64,000 nt of DNA from Rhizobium sp. AAP43. GTDB lineage: Bacteria; Pseudomonadota; Alphaproteobacteria; Rhizobiales; Rhizobiaceae. Below, piece by piece: positions 45,816 through 54,450 of the stretch; position 1 is the first letter of the stretch, and each line of letters begins with the position of its first letter. The position numbers and the translations under genes were made by a program. Below the pieces are notes generated by a model, which did not search any database, was not told the DNA's origin, and saw only the letters and a program-made list of their open reading frames with translations. The stretch covers positions 143,673 to 207,672 of the forward strand of contig NZ_LJHS01000026.1 of NCBI RefSeq assembly GCF_001296045.1, written 5' to 3'.

Positions 45816-47144
45816 TTATTGCGGCAGGATGTCGTCTTCGACGGAGCCGGCGACCTGCTCCTGACCGATATTGGTCTGCAGCGCCAGCTGCGCATCGCCG
45901 TCCTTCTCGTAGATATCGTCGCGGAACTGCACGACACCGTTCTTGGAAGACCAGGCAGTGAGATAGACCCAGTGCACGCCGATATCGTCCGACACCTTGA
46001 TCGGCGTATTGACGCGACTGGCAATGACGCGTTCGATTTCCTGGCGGCTCCAGCCCGGCGTGTTCTTGAGCGCCCAGACGACAACGTCGCGGACGTTCTG
46101 GATACGCACACAGCCCGAGGATTCGAAGCGCATCAGCTTGTTGAACAGGCCCTGCGTCGGCGTGTCATGCATGTAGACGGCATCAGGGCTCGGGAAGTTG
46201 ATCTTCGTTGAGGACATGGCGTTGATCTTGCCTGGGTCCTGGCGGAACATCAGGTTCGGCGCCTTGGGCGCGAACCAGTCGATGCTCTCCGGCGACACTT
46301 CATTGCCCTGGCCGTCGATCAGACGAATGGCGTTCCGCGTCAGATAGGTCGGATCCTTCTGCATCAACGGGACGATGTCCTTTTCGACGATCGAGCGGGG
46401 AGCAGTCCAGTAAGGATTGAGAATGATGTCGGAAACCTTGGAGCTGACCAGCGGCGACGGGCGGCTGATGCGGCCGACGATCGCGGTGTTGCGCAGGGCA
46501 ACCTGGTCGTTCTCGACGGCTTCGACATAAGCGGCCGGAATGTTGACGACGATGTAACGCTGCTCGAGCGGCTTGGACAGGACATCCTGGAGACGCTGCA
46601 GGTTCACGTTCAGCTGGTTCAGGCGCATGTCGGCGGAAATGTTCAGTGCCTTCAGCGAGAATTCGCCGAGCACACCATCTTCCGGCAGGCCGTGGCGCGC
46701 CTGGAAGCGTTTGACCGCACCATCGACATACGAGTCAAAGGAGTTGGACATGCCGGCTTCCTGCGGCAGGTCGCCCGAAATCATCAGGCGCTGGCGGAGC
46801 GCCTGCACGGCCGGATCGGTGACGCCAAGCTGGAGCTTGGCACCCGTATTGACCTGTGGCCAGCCGCCATTCGAGACGATGACCTGATACTGGGCGATTG
46901 CCTGCTGGATGTTGCCGAGATTGGTCGGGCTCAGCATGGCCGTGTTCGACACAATCGCCGTCCCCGTGCGGGACGCCTTGGCATCGAACTGGTCGTCCCA
47001 GTTGCCGCGGCGCGGCGCATTGATCAGTTCGTCGACGGGCGTCTGAGCCGCGGCCTGGCCTGCAATCGCCGCGACACCGGCTGCAGCGGCACCGCGCAGA
47101 AGCGACCGACGCGAAAGATCAACAATTCCAGATTTCTTGGACAT
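45816..47144 (-). CDS. ldtP: L,D-transpeptidase with Tat-type signal (LdtP-like)
   Basis: Cross-links peptidoglycan 3-3 or anchors proteins in the periplasm. The 442-residue protein starts with a twin-arginine type signal (LSRRSLLRGAAAAG, about 9-25), then a peptidoglycan-binding domain (FDSYVDGAVKRFQARHGLPEDGVLGEFSLKALN) and the YkuD catalytic domain with MHDTP and FESSGCVRIQN (His and Cys of the active site). ATG 47144 is chosen since it directly precedes the signal. The MarR gene upstream matches LdtR, which activates ldtP in Liberibacter and rhizobia. Confidence 0.88.
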   Translation of the reverse strand: MSKKSGIVDLSRRSLLRGAAAAGVAAIAGQAAAQTPVDELINAPRRGNWDDQFDAKASRTGTAIVSNTAMLSPTNLGNIQQAIAQYQVIVSNGGWPQVNTGAKLQLGVTDPAVQALRQRLMISGDLPQEAGMSNSFDSYVDGAVKRFQARHGLPEDGVLGEFSLKALNISADMRLNQLNVNLQRLQDVLSKPLEQRYIVVNIPAAYVEAVENDQVALRNTAIVGRISRPSPLVSSKVSDIILNPYWTAPRSIVEKDIVPLMQKDPTYLTRNAIRLIDGQGNEVSPESIDWFAPKAPNLMFRQDPGKINAMSSTKINFPSPDAVYMHDTPTQGLFNKLMRFESSGCVRIQNVRDVVVWALKNTPGWSRQEIERVIASRVNTPIKVSDDIGVHWVYLTAWSSKNGVVQFRDDIYEKDGDAQLALQTNIGQEQVAGSVEDDILPQ

Positions 47145-47372
47145 ATTACCTACCGTTTCATCCTGAACCAGAACCGAACGCATAGCGCGCCATGGTTAAC
47201 AAAGCGCCGCCAGAGAGGGCGAAAGACGCGTCACGGGATCGATCAGAGGCTGTCGAAACACCCGTTTTACTCGTTCCGGCGGTCCCATATCAATATGGCC
47301 AATTCGTGTCAGGGGTCTGCCAGTCACAAGACCGTGTGGTCCACAACATCATCATGTGATCAACGCATGACA
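47145..47372. other. ldtP upstream region
   Basis: About 230 bp between the ldtR terminator and ldtP, without a gene. On the minus strand it contains TTAACCAT (47192-47199), identical to the CtrA half-site octamer of Caulobacter, and must hold the ldtP promoter and any LdtR site. Confidence 0.45.
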
Positions 47373-47405
47373 AAACCGGAGGCTTCTATCGAAGCTTCCG
47401 GTTTG
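47373..47405 (-). terminator. ldtR terminator
   Basis: Stem AAACCGGA/TCCGGTTT extended by CTTC/GAAG around a short loop, 40 bp past the ldtR stop, followed on the minus strand by TTTGTC. Confidence 0.75.
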
Positions 47406-47444
47406 CGCGGTGGATCGCTGTCTGGAGGTCTGCGAGCGAAAGGC

Positions 47445-47954
47445 TCAGAGACGATAGAGGATCTGGTCGTTCCAGAAACGATCAAGACGCTGCAGCAGCT
47501 TGTTCATCTGGGTGAAGTCGTCTGCGCCGATGCCGCCGACCTTCTGGATCGAACCGATATGACGCTCATAGAGCTTGGCGACGATTTCGGCGATCTCCTG
47601 CCCCTGATCGGTCAGGCTGATACGAACCGAACGGCGATCGACACGCGAGCGCTGGTGGTTGATAAAGCCGAGGTCGACCAACTTCTTGACGTTGTAGGAG
47701 ACGTTGGAGCCGAGATAGTAGCCACGCGAACGAAGCTCGCCGGCGGTCAGTTCCGAATTGCCGATGTTGAACAGGAGGAGAGCCTGGACAGCATTGATAT
47801 CGGAGCGCCCCTTGCGGTCAAACTCGTCCTTGACGACGTCGAGGAGGCGGCGGTGAAGACGCTCCACGAGGTGCAGGGACTCGAGGTAGAGCGAGCGGAT
47901 GGTTTCTTCTTGCGGGTCGAGCGAAGCCGCCTGGGGCTTGAGCTTGGTGTTCAT
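47445..47954 (-). CDS. ldtR: MarR-family regulator (LdtR-like)
   Basis: A 169-residue winged-helix regulator. The HTH (about 60-115) reads INAVQALLLFNIGNSELTAGELRSRGYYLGSNVSYNVKKLVDLGFI with wing SRVDRRSVRISLTDQG. It lies directly upstream of the L,D-transpeptidase gene on the same strand, the arrangement of ldtR-ldtP in Candidatus Liberibacter and rhizobia, where LdtR controls ldtP and osmotolerance. ATG 47954 follows GAGG at correct distance; the frame is open to 48023. Confidence 0.88.
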   Translation of the reverse strand: MNTKLKPQAASLDPQEETIRSLYLESLHLVERLHRRLLDVVKDEFDRKGRSDINAVQALLLFNIGNSELTAGELRSRGYYLGSNVSYNVKKLVDLGFINHQRSRVDRRSVRISLTDQGQEIAEIVAKLYERHIGSIQKVGGIGADDFTQMNKLLQRLDRFWNDQILYRL

Positions 47955-48085
47955 GTTGTCTGCCTCACTGTTTTGTTTGGCGGTGTTGGTTTTTTCTCCC
48001 GCCTTGATGAGGACAGTATCCAATGCACATAAAATTCTATTTAAAACGCAGGCTTAACAGAGGCTTACCGAGCTCTGTCTAGAGA

Positions 48086-48523
48086 TCAGGGTAAATCAAC
48101 CGTTATAGCTTCCTGCTTGTGTCTGTTCTCGAGCCACAACGCCAGGCGGAAGGCGAGATAGACGACGGCCACCGTACCATGCATGACGACCGCAAGCGGA
48201 TTATGACCGAAGATATGTGGCCATACGGCAAACATCAGGATCTGGCCGCCTGCAGCCAGGATCCACATGACCGGACCCCAGGAGCCCGCGAGCCACAGAC
48301 CAAGGGCTGCAACCGGGAACATGACAGCGAGGCTTGCACCGGCGACACGCCAGGGAAGATTGAGAAGATCGAAGCGGCCGAGACCGTTATGGCTGTAGCC
48401 GACAAGCATGGCCCAATACTGCAGCCCGAACCAAAGGCAGGACACGGCGACAATGCGCTGAAAGATCACGAAGCCAAGTTCGGTCAGACTGCGGCGGGGC
48501 GAGGAAGACGAATCGTGAGCCAT
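48086..48523 (-). CDS. DUF6163 membrane protein
   Basis: A 145-residue protein with four membrane helices and conserved-looking GLQYWAMLVGYSHNGLGRFDLLNLPWR after the first. It fits the DUF6163 family found divergent from hemB in Rhizobiales. Function unknown. ATG 48523 (MAHDSSSSPRRS) is chosen over the open frame to 48625, which would lie within 41 bp of hemB. Confidence 0.75.
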   Translation of the reverse strand: MAHDSSSSPRRSLTELGFVIFQRIVAVSCLWFGLQYWAMLVGYSHNGLGRFDLLNLPWRVAGASLAVMFPVAALGLWLAGSWGPVMWILAAGGQILMFAVWPHIFGHNPLAVVMHGTVAVVYLAFRLALWLENRHKQEAITVDLP

Positions 48524-48665
48524 GCGCCAAGAATAGGGTGCCGGAGGGGTTACCGCCAGCGCCAGACCGCACAGACCACAAAGACCCTTGGTCGCAGCCC
48601 AATGGTTTTGCATGCCGGCTGCCACATGGTATCAGCACGATCGACACAACGGAGAAGGTTCGATC

Positions 48666-49679
48666 ATGGACAAGACACATCTCGTCGACGAGGTCACGGG
48701 TCATCGCCGCATGCGGCGGCTGCGCAAGGCCGACTGGCAGCGCCGCATGGTGGTGGAAAACCGGCTGACGGTGGATGATCTGATCTGGCCGATCTTCGTC
48801 GTTCCCGGCACAGGGATCGAAGAGCCGATCGCGGCGATGCCCGGCGTCAACAGGCTGAGTGTCGACAAGGCGGTCGAAGCGGCAAAGCGTGCGGCCGATC
48901 TCGGCATCCCGGCGCTGGCCACCTTCCCCAATGTCGAAATGGAACTGCGCGACGAGACCGGATCCGAAGTCCTGAAGACGAACAATCTTCTCAATCAGGT
49001 GACTGCCGCCATCAAGAAGGCCGTGCCCAATATTGGCGTCATCACGGATGTGGCGCTCGACCCGTTCACCAGTCATGGCCACGACGGGATCTTACGCGAT
49101 GGCGAGATCGTCAATGATGAAACCGTCGACCAGCTGGTCAGGGCGGCCATCGCCCAGGCCGATTCCGGCTCTGACATCATCGCCCCCTCGGACATGATGG
49201 ACGGCCGCATCGGCGCGATCCGCCGGGGCCTGGATGCCGCCGGCCACCAGGATGTCGGCATCATGTCCTATGCGACGAAGTTTGCGTCCTGTTATTACGG
49301 CCCCTACCGCGAAGCGATCTCGACGAGTGGACTTTTGAAGGGTGACAAGAAGACCTACTACATCGATCCCGCCAATGGCACGGAAGCGCTGAGGGATGCC
49401 GCGCTCGACGTCGAGGAAGGCGCCGACATGCTGATGGTCAAGCCCGGCCTGCCCTATCTCGACATCTGCTGGCGCCTCAAGGACACCTTCGGGCTGCCGG
49501 TCTTCGCCTATCAGGTTTCCGGAGAGTACAGCCAGATCAAGGCGGCCGCCGCCAATGGCTGGATCGACGGGGAGCGCGCCATGCTGGAAACCTTGCTCTG
49601 CTTCAAGCGCGCCGGCTGTGACGGCATCCTCAGTTATTTTGCCATGGATGTCGCACGACTTCTGGCGAAGCAGGGGTAG
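48666..49679 (+). CDS. hemB: Delta-aminolevulinic acid dehydratase (porphobilinogen synthase)
   Basis: Condenses two ALA molecules to porphobilinogen in haem synthesis. 337 residues; the two active-site lysines are in MSYATKFASCYYGPYR (about 200) and ADMLMVKPGLPYLD (about 255). Where zinc enzymes have three Cys, this one reads DVALDPFTSHGHDGI, the Asp-type site of Mg-dependent enzymes as in Bradyrhizobium and Pseudomonas. ATG 48666 follows GGAGAAGG. Confidence 0.97.
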   Translation: MDKTHLVDEVTGHRRMRRLRKADWQRRMVVENRLTVDDLIWPIFVVPGTGIEEPIAAMPGVNRLSVDKAVEAAKRAADLGIPALATFPNVEMELRDETGSEVLKTNNLLNQVTAAIKKAVPNIGVITDVALDPFTSHGHDGILRDGEIVNDETVDQLVRAAIAQADSGSDIIAPSDMMDGRIGAIRRGLDAAGHQDVGIMSYATKFASCYYGPYREAISTSGLLKGDKKTYYIDPANGTEALRDAALDVEEGADMLMVKPGLPYLDICWRLKDTFGLPVFAYQVSGEYSQIKAAAANGWIDGERAMLETLLCFKRAGCDGILSYFAMDVARLLAKQG

Positions 49680-49749
49680 CACACAAGGCGCGTTGTATTT
49701 CGGCTCTTTCCTTCCCATATCAGGCGAACCAACGAAGGAGCCAATACAG

Positions 49750-50208
49750 ATGAGCCTCGATAGCAATTCGTCCTATGCCGCACCCGAAGACTGGCGCGCC
49801 TACAGCGGCGTGCTGTCGAGACGGGTGTTCGCCTTTCTTGTCGACTACCTATTCGTCGGGCTCCTCTGGATTCCGGCGGCCGTCGTGGTCTTCTTCCTCG
49901 GTATCCTGACGCTGGGGCTCGGGTGGTTCCTCTATCCGATCCTGTTCTTCGTCGTGGCCGGGCTCTATTTCGGCCTGTCGCTCGCCGGCGCATCGCAGGC
50001 GACACCCGGCATGCGAATGATGGGGATCGCAATGGTGCGGCTCGACGGACGGAAGATCGATTTCGTCACCGCAATCGCCCACCTCGCATTGTTCTGGATC
50101 CTGAATTCGGTTCTGACACCTCTCATCCTGCTTGCCGGCCTCTTCATCGAGCGCTCGCGTCTGGTCCATGACCTTTTGCTCGGCACGGCCGCAGCCCGCA
50201 CCTATTGA
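49750..50208 (+). CDS. RDD family membrane protein
   Basis: A 152-residue protein with three membrane helices and the RDD signature (SRRVFAFLVDYLFVG with R and D, and GMRMMGIAMVRLDGRKIDFVTA). Substrate or role unknown; some RDD proteins act as Na+/H+ antiporters. ATG 49750 is preceded by AAGGAG; 70 bp after hemB, likely co-transcribed. Confidence 0.88.
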   Translation: MSLDSNSSYAAPEDWRAYSGVLSRRVFAFLVDYLFVGLLWIPAAVVVFFLGILTLGLGWFLYPILFFVVAGLYFGLSLAGASQATPGMRMMGIAMVRLDGRKIDFVTAIAHLALFWILNSVLTPLILLAGLFIERSRLVHDLLLGTAAARTY

Positions 50209-50215
50209 CGGGTAA

Positions 50216-50256
50216 AAGCGCCGGCCTCGGCCCAGTCGGCCGGGCCGGCGCTTCTT
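50216..50256 (+). terminator. hemB-RDD terminator
   Basis: An 11-bp stem (AAGCGCCGGCC with GGCCGGCGCTT) enclosing a second small GGCC/GGCC pairing, followed by CTT-rich sequence, 8 bp after the RDD stop. Confidence 0.8.
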
Positions 50257-50323
50257 CAGGTTGACCTTTTGCGATCTTGCTCCATCCTAGTCTAATGGCA
50301 GAGCACAGGATTCTACCCAAAGG

Positions 50324-51082
50324 ATGATGAACACCCAGACCTCCCCTTCCCCGCAATTTTATCTGACGGCGCCTGCGCCGTGCCCTTATCTCGCGGGAGA
50401 AATGGAGCGGAAGGTCTTTACCCATCTTGTCGGGCAGAGGGCGACCGAGATGAACGACCTTCTGACGCAAGGGGGATTTCGCCGTTCGCAGAACATTGCC
50501 TACAGGCCTGCCTGCGAATCCTGCCGCGCTTGCATATCGGTGCGCATCCTCGTCAATGAATTCGAGACGGGACGATCTTTCAGACGCGTTGAAAATCTCA
50601 ACCGCGACGTCATCGCCACTGTCTTTCCCGCTCAGCCATCGACCGAACAATTTTCCCTGTTTCGCCGCTATCTCGACGCCCGGCACCAGATGGGCGGCAT
50701 GTCGGATATGTCAGCGCTCGACTATGCGATCATGGTCGAAGACAGCCACGTTCAGACGCGTGTCGTCGAATACCGGCTGCGCAATCCCGGTGACGGCATC
50801 AGCGGCCAACCCAAGGGTGAACTGATCGCCGTTGCACTCACGGACCTGATGAGTGACGGTCTGTCGATGGTCTATTCCTTCTACAATCCAGCGATGGAAA
50901 ATCGTTCGCTGGGCACAATGATCGTGCTCGACCATATCCGGCGCGCCCGCACACTCGGTCTGCCGCACGTCTATCTGGGCTATTGGGTAAAGGGCTCGCA
51001 GAAGATGGGTTACAAGACCCGCTTCCAGCCGCAGGAGCACCTGCTCAACCAAGGCTGGACGCGTTTCGAACCGGAAGCCTGA
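50324..51082 (+). CDS. bpt: Aspartate/glutamate leucyltransferase (Bpt)
   Basis: Attaches leucine from Leu-tRNA to proteins with N-terminal Asp or Glu, marking them for ClpS-ClpAP degradation. 252 residues with the Ate/Bpt N-terminal region ([14 protein letters not shown]), cysteines in [16 protein letters not shown] and the C-terminal [22 protein letters not shown]. Fits Bpt rather than eukaryotic Ate1 by length. ATG 50324 or the next codon 50327; AAAGGATG upstream. Confidence 0.93.
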   Translation: MMNTQTSPSPQFYLTAPAPCPYLAGEMERKVFTHLVGQRATEMNDLLTQGGFRRSQNIAYRPACESCRACISVRILVNEFETGRSFRRVENLNRDVIATVFPAQPSTEQFSLFRRYLDARHQMGGMSDMSALDYAIMVEDSHVQTRVVEYRLRNPGDGISGQPKGELIAVALTDLMSDGLSMVYSFYNPAMENRSLGTMIVLDHIRRARTLGLPHVYLGYWVKGSQKMGYKTRFQPQEHLLNQGWTRFEPEA

Positions 51083-51100
51083 CGGCAATGCATCATGAAA

Positions 51101-51134
51101 AAAGCGGCGAAGCCTTTCGGTTTCGCCGCTTTGT
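51101..51134 (+). terminator. bpt terminator (bidirectional)
   Basis: An 11-bp stem (AAAGCGGCGAA with TTCGCCGCTTT) with A-run before and T-rich sequence after, 18 bp after the bpt stop and 30 bp before the convergent methyltransferase stop; can serve both genes. Confidence 0.88.
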
Positions 51135-51163
51135 TATCTCAGGTCACAGGAAGCCTGCGCAGC

Positions 51164-52207
51164 TTAGGACAGCTTGCGAATGATCCCGTAAACGATATTG
51201 CGGTTTGCGCCAAAACGAATGCTGCAATCGACGTCCAGGCCTTCGGTTGTCGCACGCATGATCCGCCACATGTCCTCTTCCGAACGCAGAAGCAGCGCCC
51301 AGTTCATGAAGGTCTCCATGTAGCCGTCGTCGGCGATATCATCGGCGAAGTTGGCGAACAGGAACGTACCGTGCGGCTTCAGCATCTGCAGGCAGCGCTG
51401 CGAGAGCTTGATCGCCACTTCATCGGCCAGATAATCATACAGACCGGCGGCGTAGACGAAGTCGAACTTGCCGAGCGCCTGCGGACGCATCAAGACCGTA
51501 CGGACGGAGCCGTCGACGGCTTCTACGGCCGTTCCAGCATATTCGCTGGCGACCGCACCGACGCTCAGCGGATCCTGATCCAGTGCCACCCAACGCTTGA
51601 TCGTTCCGTTCTTAAGCGCCTGGGACATGGCGGCTTCGCGAAGATGACCGGCAGCGATGGTCAGGATTTCGGCTTCGCCACCACGCGAAGAGGCAACGTC
51701 GTCAACATACTGCGCCAGCAGATCACGGCGTTCGCGAACGGCCACGCAAGCCGGTGACTGGCTCGTAAACCCGTGAACTTCCTTACCCATCGGGCTTGCA
51801 GCATCCAGCGCCGGCTGGACGCTCGGGTGGCCGTAGATGAAATCGAGCAAGCCGGCATCGCCAGAATAACCGCGTGGCTTCTCAAAAGACCAGCGCGTGA
51901 AGGGATCCGCATGAAAATGGCGAGCGATATCGTGGTTCTGCGCGAGCGGGATCAGCTGTTCCCAGATCTTCGGTGCGATGCGATTGCGCAGCACGTGGAG
52001 ACCACCGAGCAAACGCTGCATGATCAGGCCAACCGGCGTCTCCTGCTGGAACTGCTGTTCTGCAACCCGAAGGTGAAGAGCCATCTCGGCGCGGGCCTCT
52101 TCAAGCGCACGCTGGTCGATCGGGCTCGATGATGAGAAAACTTCGTTAGCAATGGAGTCCGGAGTGATCAGGCTTTCGCCATCAAATGCAGTATCCAAAT
52201 CGCGCAT
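51164..52207 (-). CDS. PhcB-like SAM-dependent methyltransferase
   Basis: A 347-residue class I methyltransferase related to PhcB-type enzymes that make 3-hydroxypalmitate methyl ester signals in Ralstonia (annotated 'extracellular factor 3-OH PAME biosynthesis'). The N-terminal helical part holds EKPRGYSGDAGLLDFIYGHP, the family's GY.GD motif; the Rossmann core has EILTIAAGHLREAAMSQAL (a variant SAM loop) and RWVALDQDPLSV with the ribose-binding Asp. Methyl acceptor unknown. It is divergent from a GGDEF-EAL gene with a CtrA-type box in the 123-bp gap. Confidence 0.78.
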   Translation of the reverse strand: MRDLDTAFDGESLITPDSIANEVFSSSSPIDQRALEEARAEMALHLRVAEQQFQQETPVGLIMQRLLGGLHVLRNRIAPKIWEQLIPLAQNHDIARHFHADPFTRWSFEKPRGYSGDAGLLDFIYGHPSVQPALDAASPMGKEVHGFTSQSPACVAVRERRDLLAQYVDDVASSRGGEAEILTIAAGHLREAAMSQALKNGTIKRWVALDQDPLSVGAVASEYAGTAVEAVDGSVRTVLMRPQALGKFDFVYAAGLYDYLADEVAIKLSQRCLQMLKPHGTFLFANFADDIADDGYMETFMNWALLLRSEEDMWRIMRATTEGLDVDCSIRFGANRNIVYGIIRKLS

Positions 52208-52298
52208 TCTTGCGCTCCCCTATTAATTTCAACGGTGTTAATACTTCATAAACCATAAGGGGAATTGCTGCACCTTGCACGCCGATTTTATGTAGTCG

Positions 52299-52314
52299 TT
52301 AAAACATAGTTAAC
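52299..52314. promoter_or_regulatory. Perfect CtrA-type binding box TTAA-N7-TTAAC
   Basis: TTAA (52299-52302), seven bases, TTAAC (52310-52314): an exact match to the CtrA consensus of alphaproteobacteria, within a larger inverted repeat CGTTAA-N7-TTAACG. It lies 17 bp upstream of the GGDEF-EAL start at 52331 and 92 bp from the divergent methyltransferase start. Confidence 0.65.
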
Positions 52315-52330
52315 GGATGTTGCGCTTAAG

Positions 52331-54352
52331 TTGATCCGGAGCCGCGCGATGATCACGCAACAAGTGGAGCAGATAATGAACCGGGGCAGAAATGACCCAG
52401 AACGCTCTCGACCTGGTGCGCGTCAAACCGCAGAATTGAAAGCTCTGTACAAGAGCGAGCGTGGCGCCACGCAGGTCCGCGAGACCCGGCTGGGTCTCTG
52501 GCTCGCGGCTGGCGTGTATCTTTTGTTCGGCATATCTGACGCGCTGCTAATTCCCGACGTTGCTAATCAGACGGTCATGGCGCGATTCCTGGTTGCATTT
52601 TCGTCGATGGCGGTCATGGAGATTCTCGCGGCCACGCGCGTGCATCCGAAATGGTCTGACATGACGTGTGCGGCCGCCGTGGTTACCGCCTATCTCGGAT
52701 GGCTGGTTGCAGCGATTGGCACACAATCGGTCGACAATTTCCGCTTTTACATGATATTTGGCACCATCTTCATGATGAGCGCCAATCTGTTCTTCAATTT
52801 ATTTTTCCGCCTGTCGGTGATCACTTCAGCGATCATCCTGATGATTTTCATCGGCAGCTTGCACTTTGCGCCTATTCTTGAGCCTGATCAGCAATTCGTT
52901 CTTATCCTGTTCTACAGCTCCTGCTTTGTATTCACATCATACGTAAACTGGAAGTTGAATGAAGAGCGCTATCACGTCTTTCTGAACGCGCTTGAGGCTG
53001 CCCACCAGCACAAAGAGTCGGTGGAGCGCGGCGCAGCACTCGAGCGCCTGTCCAACACCGACTACCTCACGGGTGTGGACAATAGGCGGGCTGTCGACAA
53101 GCATCTTCGAGATCTCTGGAGTGAATGGCAGCGGGAGGGGCGCGCCTTTGCCGCGATCCTGGTAGACGTCGACTTCTTCAAAAAATACAATGACTTCTAC
53201 GGCCATCAAGCCGGCGATCGATGCCTCATTCTGGTGGCTACGAGCCTGCAGGAAGCGATGAGGCCACTCAATGCGACAGTTGGTCGATTTGGCGGCGAGG
53301 AGTTCATCGTGCTGGCGCGTGTCGATAGTCGCGAGCAGGCCGCAGCCTATGCCGAGGTCATCCGCGCAACGGTCGAGAACCTGGCACTTGTCCACAGCCA
53401 TCGACGCGATGGACAGGAAATAGTCACTGTCAGCGTCGGCGCCTCCCTCACCCGCCCCCAGACAGGGCCGAAACTGGAGCGGCTGATCGATGAAGCGGAC
53501 CGTGCGCTTTACAATGCCAAGCTGAACGGCCGCAACTGCGTGCGTGTTTTCAATCCTACCGATCCGCAGACCAGCGACGAAAACGAGAATATCGCTGCAA
53601 CCCTGAGGATTGCCATCCGCAGCGACCTCATTCACATGGTCTACCAGCCGATCTTCGACATGCGGACCAATCGCCTTGAAGGCGTCGAGTCCTTGATGCG
53701 GATGAAGATGGCGGATGGCACGCCGCTCTCCCCCAGCCAGTTCATCCCCGTGGCAGAGCGCACTGGCGCCATTGTCGAGCTTGGCCATTGGGCCATTCGG
53801 CGCGTTTGCGAAGAGGTGCTCGTACCCGGGCATGCGTCGCTGGTCAGCGTCAACGTGTCAGCGACACAGTTGATGTCGCGCGGCTTTGCCCTGTCCGTCT
53901 CCACCATCCTGGAGGAGACCGGCGTCTCGGGCACGCAGCTTGCCTTCGAAATCACGGAAGGCATCGACATGGAGGGGCAGTCGGACGTCATCCGCTGCAT
54001 CACCGACCTGCAGGCGCTCGGCATCCGTATCTGGCTCGACGACTTCGGCACCGGCTTTGCCGGCCTGTCCTGGCTCCGGCTCTTTCCGTTTGATACCGTC
54101 AAGATCGACCGGTCGTTCCTGCAGGATACCCGCCGGCCAGCGGGCCGCGCCATGCTGGAAGATATTATCCGCCTCATCCGCAATCGCGGCCTGAAAATCC
54201 TGATCGAAGGTGTTGAAAGCGCCGACCATGTCGAACTGATGCGTGAACTCGGCATCGAATTCGGCCAGGGCTATTTTCTGGGACGGCCAGGAGCCGTCGC
54301 CGATATTCCATTGGTCGGCAATATCAAGAAAACAGGCACCAAGCGCTTCTGA
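52331..54352 (+). CDS. Membrane GGDEF-EAL dual c-di-GMP enzyme
   Basis: A 673-residue protein that may make and degrade c-di-GMP. Six membrane helices (about 55-205), then GGDEF (about 235-395; DYLTGVDNRRAVD, VDVDFFKKYNDFYGH, FGGEEF intact) and EAL (about 410-655). The EAL signature is changed to ESL (GVESLMRM), but the other metal/catalytic motifs are present: VSVNVSATQL, FEITEG, LDDFGTGFAGLSWL, KIDRSF, IEGVE, QGYFLGRP. So both activities are possible. No RxxD inhibitory site five residues before GGEEF (NATV there). Start GTG/TTG-type at 52331; ATG 52349 is an alternative. Confidence 0.9.
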   Translation: MIRSRAMITQQVEQIMNRGRNDPERSRPGARQTAELKALYKSERGATQVRETRLGLWLAAGVYLLFGISDALLIPDVANQTVMARFLVAFSSMAVMEILAATRVHPKWSDMTCAAAVVTAYLGWLVAAIGTQSVDNFRFYMIFGTIFMMSANLFFNLFFRLSVITSAIILMIFIGSLHFAPILEPDQQFVLILFYSSCFVFTSYVNWKLNEERYHVFLNALEAAHQHKESVERGAALERLSNTDYLTGVDNRRAVDKHLRDLWSEWQREGRAFAAILVDVDFFKKYNDFYGHQAGDRCLILVATSLQEAMRPLNATVGRFGGEEFIVLARVDSREQAAAYAEVIRATVENLALVHSHRRDGQEIVTVSVGASLTRPQTGPKLERLIDEADRALYNAKLNGRNCVRVFNPTDPQTSDENENIAATLRIAIRSDLIHMVYQPIFDMRTNRLEGVESLMRMKMADGTPLSPSQFIPVAERTGAIVELGHWAIRRVCEEVLVPGHASLVSVNVSATQLMSRGFALSVSTILEETGVSGTQLAFEITEGIDMEGQSDVIRCITDLQALGIRIWLDDFGTGFAGLSWLRLFPFDTVKIDRSFLQDTRRPAGRAMLEDIIRLIRNRGLKILIEGVESADHVELMRELGIEFGQGYFLGRPGAVADIPLVGNIKKTGTKRF

Positions 54353-54390
54353 TCGCGGATCTGCTTCCAAGACCCGCTCTATCGATCAAA

Positions 54391-54424
54391 CGACAAAGCC
54401 GGCCATGAATGGCCGGCTTTGTCG
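54391..54424. terminator. Bidirectional terminator between GGDEF-EAL gene and parC
   Basis: A 15-bp perfect stem (CGACAAAGCCGGCCA and its complement) with a 4-base loop, 38 bp after the GGDEF-EAL stop and 26 bp before the parC stop. Confidence 0.88.
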
Positions 54425-54450
54425 TATTCTAGCCCCTATACCAGATGGGT

